Shown here: piece by piece, positions 56,565-64,000 of the stretch
How positions within the stretch are numbered: position 1 is the first letter of the stretch
Layout of the letters: each line of letters starts with the position of its first letter
Assembly: GCF_000219625.1 (NCBI RefSeq)
Contig: NC_018216.1
Coordinates: forward strand, 1,612,001-1,676,000
Direction of reading: 5' to 3'
From: Zymoseptoria tritici IPO323
Taxonomy: Eukaryota; Ascomycota; Dothideomycetes; Mycosphaerellales; Mycosphaerellaceae
Length of the DNA stretch: 64,000 bases
Notes under the pieces: generated by a model
Seen by the model: only the letters and a program-made list of their open reading frames with translations
What the model was told of the DNA's origin: nothing
The model's database searches: none
Position numbers and translations under genes: made by a program

Positions 56565-57743
56565 TCAAACGCCAGCTCCGTCACTTGCGATTCGGCTTCG
56601 TTTTGTGGACTCTGTGTCACATGCGGCATTCCGGTCCTTTACGAGGTGACTGTACGTTTTTCCTCCGGTCATTTCTGCGATATTGACGTCTTGCCATAGA
56701 ACTGTTCACGAGCACGGTCAGCCAGTTCGAATTGAGGTCTAATTGACATTGCCTGCGCAAATTCCTGCACAGGCAAATGTTCGAAGAAAGGGGGTTCCAC
56801 TCACCAAAAGCCTCAACCACTCCGTCAAACCCTAGTTCGCTTAGTCCTCCTCTCATATTCACCATATCCATCACGCCTGTCATATGCACCGGGCAGCTCT
56901 CGCTTAGTCCAGCTTCTCTCGAACCGTATATCGCATCGCTTCTCGCGAGCAATATCACCGCAACCAGCACCTCGTCCTTTACCACTCGGCTCGAATCGTC
57001 CAGCGCGGAATTTATACTCCGCATAACATGGCCACGGAGGCGGAGCATACTTCGACGAGCCATCGGCGTTTGTGGTCCAGGTCGATCGAGGAGGATGGTC
57101 GCCAGTCCAAGTAGCATGACCGAGACGACGAGTGCCGGGTCTTCGAATATTTGATGCGGAAGGAACTTCTCGGCTGTGCCGGGAACGATGACGGGGTGTT
57201 CAGCTTCCCAGACGCGGGCTTGCGAAAGAGAGTCTTGAATGTAGCTGTTCTGTATAGTTCGCAGGATGCGGTGAGTGACTGCCTGTACGCATTGAAGAGG
57301 CGGCAGGGCTGTGTGCTTACAATGACGGAGATGGCGTCGATCTCTACATCATTGAGAATGTCGCCGATGTCGTTGGATGGTTCGTTGAGGATGTATAATC
57401 TGAAAGCCAGAGAGCCGGTGCGGAGGGCCGCGATTGATGCGTTGGTGAGGTCGGCGGATGTCGTGACAATGGGACGGGTTTGTTCGAGCTTGAAGAGGTC
57501 TGTTCCTTTCGCTGCTGCGTCTTGAGGAGTCTTCTCATCCAGTCGTATGATAGCCTGATCTCCTCTCCCCTGTGACCCCGACGTTGCGCTTGCGAATTTC
57601 TCCTGCAGCCTCCGGACCCGATGTTGCCGGAGTGTAACGTGGGACCGAACATTGGTCCGGAATTTTGCAGACTTGCCAGTGGATGGCTTATTCACGGGGT
57701 CCAGGAAGACAAAGACTGGAGCCGGATCCGCCTCGTCTGGCAT
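56565..57743 (-). CDS. Fungal transcription-factor-domain protein (DUF3468-like), 3' end uncertain
   Basis: Exons 57321..57743, 56805..57249 and 56565..56701 join in frame to 334 residues. The N-terminus fits the short lead-in typical of this fungal family: F-V-F-L-D-P, then I/V-R-S-H-V and a basic run (R-Q-H-R-V-R-R-L-Q-E-K-F). Then come L-L-G-L-A-T-I-L-L-D, R-L-R-G-H-V-M-R-S-I-N and M-R-G-G-L-S-E-L-G-F-D-G. There is no Zn-cluster, as is common for such proteins. Exon 3 (L-W-Q-D-V-N-I-A-E-M-T-G-G-K) fits, but the tail to the stop looks less protein-like, while other frames downstream do. The C-terminus may lie further left through more introns, or the gene may be broken. Role: probable regulator, target unknown. 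Confidence 0.6.
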
Positions 57744-59814
57744 GATGTCGGAGGCCCCTGGCTGATAGCAATGAGGCTTGTGGTGGTCGCCATACAGAAA
57801 TTGATAGGAGGAAGTGAGGTCGGAGAAAAGGACCACGATCTAGACATTGGTTCCTGTTTCCGCGGCCCCGAATTCTGCGTCATTGTTGGCCTAGATTCCA
57901 GGTCAAACACGATGCTTGAACTTGCTCGGACATTGCTTCTACGATGCCACGAGCTTGTCTGGCTCGTGCGGACGTCGTACAAGCGATCGCGCTGAATCGC
58001 GCGGGATCAGCTGAGTCCGCTCTCAGTGCTTCGGTGCGTGCGGTGTAGAAGAGCGGCAACGATGTCGGAGAAATAATCGAAGCACGACCTTTGATTTCGA
58101 CTTTCACTAATTTTCTAGCTCATCGGCTGCTGACGTAAGGTAACGATTGCCTCGTTCTGCAACAGGAAAGTCCGGGATGTGCTTAGTCATGCCTTTTTGC
58201 GCGTTCAACATCCCGTCGCTTTGCTTCCTCCTTCTTCCTCTCAAACAAACGACCAATCTTTGCCCCGCTCGGTGTTACGCTCAAGCGTCAATCGACTGCG
58301 GTCGCGTCGAGATTGGTGAACGCATCACCCTGGACGAGACGAGTTCGCGTGTGTTGACGACAATGCCAAACACCAGGGACAGTACAATCCCGCAGTACGA
58401 TCTCAAAATCCGCAGGCGCATAACCTGTCCTGTCTGCGTGGATCCTAGACTGATTTCGGACAAGCGAGCCGAAGTTGCGGACTTCGCGAGGTAACGAGCG
58501 GACGCAACGAGGGAAGTAAGTACTAAGGAGCCCGAGCTTGCGAGGACAGCGACGGGCGTACGAGAGTTCTACCCGAGCGCGTAAGGCATAGGCTCGTTTA
58601 AAAGGTTAGCAAAACTATTTGGGCGCCGCAGGCTCCAATGCGAAGGCTGGAGAAAGTCGAGGTTTTGGTGGTAGAAATTGTACTGTCGGATTGTACTGTC
58701 CCTAAGTGTTTGGACGACAATGCGTGACTTACACTTTCCCCTCGAATGTCATTAGCCTTTCATTTGGCTGGCTAAAAGCTGCGAGATCGAAGCTGAGCCC
58801 GAGCGTGCAGCTGATATACGCTCAGCCAGCTCCATCGGAGTCGAGACCTGAGGTTCAGCCAGCCACAGTCAACTTTGCGGGCGAGCTAGGAGCATACGCG
58901 AGGCCAAGGCTAGGGCAGACTTCGCGTGTACTGTGTGGCGATTATGGAAGAGCACGAAGCCATCAAGCGTGCAGTCGGACGATGGGCTTGTGCAGCATCC
59001 AATGGTGGGCTGGCGAGTCAAGGCTGGCAATCGAGTCCAGCGTCGAAGGCCGTGGCTATGAGATATCGAGGTGAACAACAGGACGATGGTGGCTGCCAAT
59101 GAACCGGAACAAGTGAATGGATCCTGAGGTGATCCTTGGCCTTGATTACTCATCAGGGCACAACCTGGAAGCTTACCTAGCGCGCCGCAAGACCGCTCCG
59201 TCTTTCTTTCCACTACACTGCACTACAGTGGCTACACAGTCCACAGCGTTCACATCGTCCTATCATGGGGATCGGATCTCACCAGGTATACGTATGACTG
59301 CCGCATCAAGGAGCTGAGAAGGCATCGCAAATACTCGCGTATCTGGCGCCGACTTCGCACGGATATGCGGCTGACCGAGATATGGACTAAAGTTCTTGCA
59401 GGCGACCTCAGCTGAGAGAATAGACGCCACCAGAAGTCAAACGGCATCTGAGTTGTAGTGGAAGCGAGATCAAGACGCTCACTACGCTACATGAGCTCGC
59501 TCTTGCTGCACAATAGCGAGTGGCAGTTCGAACATGCTTGAGATGCTACTCCGACGGGATCGTTGTGGCTACGTTGCCAGCTGGCAGTCGTGATCCAACG
59601 CTTCGAGACTTCACGGGAGGCCTAGAACACGGGCAGTCGACCTCCAGCGTCGAGTTCTGAGGATCTCAGCCAGCCACAAATCCAACCATGCAGGCGGGGT
59701 GTGCATCAGGCGTCCCCCGAGGCTCGCGTCTAGGAGGTATATCTCAAGAGGTCTCGCCACGCTGCACAGCGATAAGCAACAGCCAGATCAACTTTCGGCT
59801 TCTCTCCGATCAAG
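57744..59814. other. 2-kb region with a diverged repeat and no clear gene
   Basis: It holds the first copy of a local repeat (58180..58300) and several short frames without motifs. A frame on the minus strand near 58281..58463 could encode a membrane segment but has no support. Confidence 0.45.
58180..58300. repeat. Diverged duplicate of 61226..61345
   Basis: Both blocks read cttagtcatgcc-ttgcgc-ttcaacatc, then gcttcctccttcttcctc, then a-acgaccgat. On the minus strand both can be read as I-G-R-L-F-x-R-K-K-E-E-A followed by charged residues and a stop. The match suggests two decayed copies of one segment, possibly of a gene 3' end. Confidence 0.7.
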
Positions 59815-60486
59815 ATGCTCTCAGCGATGACAGCGCTCTCATGGCTGCTGCTGACGAATATTCTGGCCACCCCTGCAGCAGCGACTTATCAGTCACCAGG
59901 ATGTTGCTCCAAACTGCCCTACGTTGCCCTCAAGCCACTCTTCAAAGTCCCCGGCGTTCAGTCCTACTGCTCTTCAAAATACCCGCTCGCTGTCGTCACC
60001 AGCACCATCACCAACCCAGCCGCTACCAGAACAACTATCGTTCAAACCGTCACCGCAACGACAACAGTCGACACTTCGGTTCAGCAAGGCTCCTGTACAA
60101 TTTCCTTGCCTAAAGGGCCCATTTGACTAAATCCAGACCATCACCATCACCGCCGAATCGTTGACGTCGAAGTGGCCACAATCACATTAACAGACATCGT
60201 CGCTAATGTCACCGTGTCGGACGGCTACTCCAAACGCTCCCCCACCCCAAAACCCCCTTTCGCCGCCGCCGCCCAGCTAGCTCAGTTCACCAATCGCGCC
60301 GGATCCGTGATCAAATCCGCATGCGCCTGTATTCAGACGCCCGTCACGGTCTCCACAACGCTCATCACTACGACGCCTACGGTGAGCCAGACGATTACGG
60401 AGGCCACCACCACCACTGTGCTCTTGACGGCGACATACGCACCCACTATTCGACCTGTGAAGATGTTTAGGAATCTGAGGTGGTGA
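59815..60486 (+). CDS. Secreted Thr-rich protein with conserved fungal Cys pattern
   Basis: Exons 59815..60094 and 60137..60486 give 209 residues; the 42-nt intron has a gactaaat branch site. A signal peptide ends near residue 23. The mature protein starts with C-C-S-K and C-S-S-K (cysteines 30, 31, 52), then a Thr/Val-rich region (T-T-I-V-Q-T-V-T-A-T-T-T-V). The C-terminal part carries S-A-C-A-C-I-Q-T-P (156, 158) and more Thr-rich sequence. The layout, with a Y-C-S-S motif followed by A-C-x-C, is common among fungal secreted proteins of unknown function. The frame after the intron matches an independent open frame. Alternative splice sites nearby cannot be excluded. Confidence 0.65.
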
Positions 60487-60730
60487 TGGGATGGCTGAGG
60501 TACCAATGAAAGGAGGTGCAAAGAGGGATGATGATCCAGTCGGAAATCCGCATTCACGAAGCTTTTAGAATCTCAGTGAGAGTCACGAATTCACCGCATT
60601 GAAATATATGCCATGATTCACAGTCCACGTGCCAGACTCCTTTTTCCGTCTCTCTAGCAAAATTGCGCCCTCCATGCCACCAGTATCAGGTGACCACATC
60701 GCGGTGCACCACCGCCTCACTGCCAGTATA

Positions 60731-60855
60731 GCTCCGTTGCATCTACGGTATACCTCTGAACCGAATTCGATACCTACGACTTCTTTCGCCTCGTCTTTGC
60801 CCAGCATGCCGCAAAACAGTGCATTGATCACAGGACTGTGTGTTTGTGCTTGTGC
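60731..60855. repeat. Local duplication, copy A left part (pairs with 62489..62615)
   Basis: Matches share cgatacctacgacttcttt, then tttgccca-ta/a-gccgcaaaacagtgcat-ga-cacag-actgtgt. Identity is roughly three quarters or more by eye. In copy A the right part of the duplication follows after only 10 bases. Confidence 0.8.
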
Positions 60856-60865
60856 ACGCGTGTGG

Positions 60866-61146
60866 TATTGTTGTGTTCAGATGCTTCTGATTGATAGAGC
60901 TTTGGAGGTGCACCGCAAATACTGGAGATAGATGCGTTTTGAGAGTTAGGAGGAAAGTGTTTGGTGCTGCCTATCGAATGTCATTTCCAGCTTCTTTCGA
61001 GGTTTGGCGATGTGGAGAGGGGAAGTGGGAAGAAGGGGGCTTGGCTGATGGAGACAATGCACAGTCATCCTTCTCATCGCCATCTATCTCCACCCACGGG
61101 CTCCTGCAGCCTGTCATGTCGCAACGCCCACATTCCGGTGCATCCG
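60866..61146. repeat. Local duplication, copy A right part (pairs with 63191..63514)
   Basis: Both begin with tattgtWgtgtt and atgcttctgat, contain catatcgaatg or ctatcgaatg, and share tcatccttctc-tcgccatctatctcca and gggctcctgcagcctNtcaNgtcgcaatgcccacNttccggtgc. Copy B carries extra bases in the middle. Confidence 0.8.
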
Positions 61147-61225
61147 GGTCAGTTTTGATTGATACGGGGCGTGCAATGTGTCGGAGAGCGGCGACTTGTG
61201 AACAGAAGCACGACCTTCGATCTAC

Positions 61226-61345
61226 CTTGGCTTAGTCATGCCTTCTTGCGCTTTTCAACATCGCCATCTATTGCTTCCTCCTTCTTCCTCCTGAACAGAC
61301 GACCGATTCCCCGCCTACTCGATCATACGCTCGATGACATCAAAC
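61226..61345. repeat. Diverged duplicate of 58180..58300
   Basis: See the paired block. It lies 80 bases to the right of copy A of the other duplication. The minus-strand reading I-G-R-L-F-R-R-K-K-E-E-A is kept. Confidence 0.7.
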
Positions 61346-61986
61346 GTGTGCCCAACGACGCAAAAGTCAATCTTGGAATCTTTCGGCGCTGCGCGGCGCA
61401 CGTGTGTCGAATTGTTGCCCGCTTTTCGCGAGCCCGTACGGCGGGTGAGGTTAGCATGGAGCTACCCCGGGCAGTCATCAGGGCGTATACATTGCACTCG
61501 AATCGACCGTTGCCCATTGGTGCGATTTACCTCGCGTTGAATAGCGCGACACAGGGGATGCTTACACCGATGTGCAACCCGCTGCAAGAAGTATAGCAGA
61601 GATCGTTCGGCGAACAAAGATGACAGATTGAACCGCAGGAGCATGACCACTCGCAAAAGTTTGGCTATCGATCCGCATAACGTGCAGAGATGAGGCATAG
61701 CTACTGCGAGAGCTCTACAACTCCGGGCTGCACCGCAATCTACATACGCCAGGACGAGCGCCAGGACCAGGCACGGATGAGCGAAGCGTCTCGTGCTTAC
61801 GAAAACTTCACTCGTGGTTGGAGACGGCATAGATGACCTCTCCACAGTAAGGCATCGATAAGGTCTCGATGCTGCATTGGCTCGGGAGTTCAGCGGTTGT
61901 GCAGCCGCTGCAGCGCCGTCTCCAGAACCCGACCTCGTTCCTCCCAGGAAAACCTGGCGCAAAAACATCAGGGAAGCTAACGAAGG

Positions 61987-62147
61987 TACAGCGGGTAGGC
62001 ACATCGGAGTGGACACCCCCTTGTCGCCTTCAAGGGGGTATTCCGGGCACTGGATTGGCCTAAGTCTAATCGACGACCGTAATTACCCTGGACTTGGCCC
62101 CTGGAGGCCACATGGGGGTGTCCACTCCGATGTGCCAACACGCTGTA
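61987..62147. repeat. Palindromic element with a perfect 23-bp inverted repeat core
   Basis: The 23-mer at 61998..62020 is the exact reverse complement of 62114..62136. Both arms extend imperfectly inwards (about 17 bases) and outwards (tacagcg at 61987 against cgctgta at 62141). The spacer is ~60 bases. Such a short palindromic unit resembles a MITE-like or hairpin-forming repeat; no target-site duplication is obvious. Confidence 0.85.
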
Positions 62148-62488
62148 TGGAATTCGAAGACGACGAGGATTCGGCATAAGCTGTCTCGACAGTGCTACTA
62201 CTCACGATGAGCATCAAGTCTGATCTCGCGCAATCTTGCCTGTCCACCACGTTCTTCGTCCTGCTCACAGATCTAGACATCATATCCACCCTACCCACGA
62301 AGGAGGACAAGAACGCGCCCATTCACTCTGTACCAGGCCAATTCCGGTCAGCATGCATCGCCTCCACATCTTGCCAGCGTCGGCATTATCATGAGGCTTA
62401 AGGCGTCCTCTGTGCCGGAAGAACGCATCGTCCTAGCGCTAGAGAACCTTCCCTCTCCATCGCGAATTTGAACCCAAAGCAGATAATA

Positions 62489-62615
62489 GCTCCCTTCGTT
62501 ATCTCCACGGCTGATCTCTGACCCGTATCCGATACCTACGACTTCTTTCACATAACCTTTGCCCAATACGCCGCAAAACAGTGCATCGACCACAGAACTG
62601 TGTCCTCGTGCTCGT
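62489..62615. repeat. Local duplication, copy B left part (pairs with 60731..60855)
   Basis: Homologous to copy A left. Copy B is interrupted after 62615 by about 575 bases that contain the 13-cysteine secreted protein gene, then resumes at 63191. Confidence 0.8.
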
Positions 62616-62668
62616 ACTCTTTGCTCTTTCAACGCCCACTGCAGTTCTTCCAGCTCCCTCTCGCAAGA

Positions 62669-63085
62669 ATGCGATTCCCCACGCAATCTCTGCTCTTGCT
62701 CGCTCTCGGCACCATCGCAGCCAGCAGGACCCCCTGTTACGGAGATGGAAGTACGTCCGCTCTCCCACACACTCTTTCTCTCCCCCAAATGAAAGACCGT
62801 CTTGACCTGACTAAATTTCCGCCCCAGCCATCTGCGGCGCAAATAAAGCCCACATCGGATGCTGCAACCGACTGACCTGCGTTCTCGAAGGGTCTGCCAG
62901 CAAATGTCGCCGTAGGTTCTTCGTGAGACGACGCGAAAAGCCAGAATCACTCATGGTGGAACGACTCTTTAGATCGATGCGAAGATGGAGGTGGGTTTTG
63001 TCCAGCCGATCAACCCATGTGCCACGAAGAATTCGGCGTGCGCAAATGTTGGTCTTGCCTTCCGAATGGGTGTAAGTGTTCCTGA
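62669..63085 (+). CDS. Small secreted 13-cysteine protein, knottin-like first module
   Basis: Exons 62669..62750, 62828..62911 and 62973..63085 join in frame to 92 residues. A signal peptide (M-R-F-P-T-Q-S-L-L-L-L-A-L) is cut near residue 19. The first module has the six-cysteine order C-x6-C-x8-C-C-x4-C-x8-C, the inhibitor-cystine-knot pattern (C23 to C54). The second has seven cysteines (C58, 65, 72, 81, 84, 89, 91). Introns use GTACGT with a tgactaa branch and CCCCAG, and GTAGGT with TTTAG; each join restores the cysteine-rich frame, which the unspliced frame loses. Function is unknown; size, secretion and cysteine content are effector-like. A toxin-like activity is not shown. The gene sits inside one copy of a local duplication only. 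Confidence 0.75.
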
Positions 63086-63578
63086 AATTTTTCCTTTTGG
63101 AGTTTACCATCTTGAAAACAACCTGGAATCTGCTTTGCTGATCCACCATCCCTAGATACGTGCGCCGAAAACAACGACTGCTGTAGTACATATTGTAGTG
63201 TTGGTGGGAGTAAATGCTTCTGATATCTCAGTGGTGTACCGCTGCGAAGGAGATGGATGCATTTGAGATCAGGGAGGCATATCGAATGGCATGTTCAACT
63301 TCTTCCGAGAATTGGCGAGGTCGATCGAGGGGATGGGAAGAAGAGGCCTCATATATCGATACAATATACGCGCAGCCGTTGGAATTCTTCAGCCATAAAA
63401 TACATTGTGCAATGAGACACACAATATGCACCGAGGCGAATATCATCCTTCTCCTCGCCATCTATCTCCAACGAAGGGCTCCTGCAGCCTCTCACATCGC
63501 AATGCCCACTTTCCGGTGCTCAATTCCCATGGCTCATCACCCAACCTCTGAAACCCTCCTTTCGCAACCTCCCACCCC
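63086..63578. other. Region between the secreted protein gene and the right-edge gene
   Basis: Mostly occupied by copy B right part of the local duplication (63191..63514). The extreme right is the 3' flank of the next gene. Confidence 0.6.
63191..63514. repeat. Local duplication, copy B right part (pairs with 60866..61146)
   Basis: Homologous to copy A right, starting ~105 bases after the stop of the 13-cysteine gene. It contains ~40 extra bases relative to copy A. Confidence 0.8.
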
Positions 63579-64000
63579 TCAAGCCCTCGTCCCCTTTCCC
63601 TGCTGCTGATAAATCCCACTCAAACCCCCACCATGACTTTTGCTCGCCCGAACCGCGGGCGCTCTTCCCGCAAGCACATGCCAAGGATCCAGTCCCGGCG
63701 CTAATCCGCCATCGTCCGCAGCCGACAGTCCCCTTCTTCGTCCTTCCGTCTTCTTCACGCCCACTTCTACCGTTCGCAGTATGCCACCGCCGTCCGGTTT
63801 GCCACCCTGCTCTCCCGGGCGTCGAGTCAGTCTCCGGCCGCGCGACTTTGACCGGCGAGGATCGGTCGTGTCCGTCCAGTCGTTCGTGCCGTGGGAGCTA
63901 TACGCGGGAACTTCGGATGGGAATTGCTCGCACGTATCGTAGGAGGAGAGGGTAGATTGGGAGGCGTTAGACATGTTGCCGCTGGTGGTAACGGAGGAAA
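63579..64000 (-). CDS. C-terminal tail of a protein whose start lies beyond the right edge
   Basis: The frame is open from the right edge to a stop at 63579. The tail is Ser/Thr-rich, then Arg-rich (S-R-G-R-R-L-T-R-R-P-G), and contains G-G-I-L-R-T-V-E-V-G-V. A similar [IV]-x-R/K-T-[VI]-x-V motif occurs in the cytosolic tails of fungal rhodopsin-like (SAT4-type) integral membrane proteins, so this may be one. That is a tentative memory-based guess. A methionine at 63974 exists, but the frame runs past it with similar composition, so it is probably internal. Confidence 0.5.
   Translation of the reverse strand, partial: SSVTTSGNMSNASQSTLSSYDTCEQFPSEVPAYSSHGTNDWTDTTDPRRSKSRGRRLTRRPGEQGGKPDGGGILRTVEVGVKKTEGRRRGLSAADDGGLAPGLDPWHVLAGRAPAVRASKSHGGGLSGIYQQQGKGTRA

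Larger units (their letters stand above)
60487..62668. other. 2.2-kb region of local duplications and a palindromic element
   Basis: It contains duplicate copies described separately (60731..60855, 60866..61146, 61226..61345) and the inverted repeat element at 61987..62147. No intact gene is supported, although several short minus-strand frames keep coding-like composition. Confidence 0.5.

Noticed and set aside
1..64000. tRNA, rRNA, CRISPR arrays, intact transposons or a biosynthetic cluster
   Set aside because: I looked for tRNA B-box-like sequences, regularly spaced repeats, transposase or reverse transcriptase motifs and polyketide/peptide synthase motifs by eye, and found none that I could support.

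Overview
This 64 kb window looks like ordinary euchromatin of a filamentous ascomycete. The gene set points to that group: Erg1, an ApsA/Num1-type cortical anchor, coronin, a Cwc24 splicing factor, PTS2-type thiolase, GH29 and GH55 secreted hydrolases, WSC-domain surface protein and fungal-only regulator families. Introns are mostly 42-105 nt with GT-AG ends and CTAAC/CTGAC-like branch sites, and genes lie on both strands without operons. A Dothideomycete is my best guess, but that is inference from gene content and not a computed placement.

Layout. 0-5 kb (minus): a CHFR-like RING protein cut by the left edge, a tiny membrane protein and coronin. 5-16 kb: a secreted GH29 alpha-L-fucosidase, a 2.7 kb stretch without clear genes, a GPI-type secreted protein with very biased codon use, squalene epoxidase (Erg1) and Cwc24. 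16-25 kb: the giant ApsA/Num1 gene with two coding minisatellites, a small secreted protein hidden in three short exons, and an SDR oxidoreductase. 25-40 kb: a seven-exon GH55 beta-1,3-glucanase, an SGNH esterase, a DUF1989 protein with a large insertion, a CorA-type transporter overlapping tail-to-tail with a SAP-like protein, and a DUF1996 plus four-WSC surface protein. 41-55 kb: a single-pass membrane protein, CutC, peroxisomal thiolase, a fragment of a Zn-cluster regulator, a glycerol-3-phosphate acyltransferase and an acyltransferase-3 protein. 55-64 kb: a low-complexity GY/S-rich protein with a frame problem, a fungal regulator of uncertain 3' structure, two secreted cysteine-containing proteins, and a patch of diverged local duplications.

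I see no biosynthetic cluster and no intact transposon. Functions are scattered: sterol, glycerolipid and fatty-acid metabolism (Erg1, GPAT, thiolase), cell-wall and secreted enzymes (GH29, GH55, WSC, GPI protein), and cytoskeleton and nuclear positioning (coronin, ApsA).

The most notable part is 58-63.6 kb. There, a three-exon gene for a 92-residue, 13-cysteine secreted protein sits inside one copy of a diverged local duplication and is missing from the other copy. A perfect 23-bp inverted repeat, extending imperfectly to a ~160-bp palindromic element, lies between the copies. I did not find evidence for a wholly new multi-gene system.
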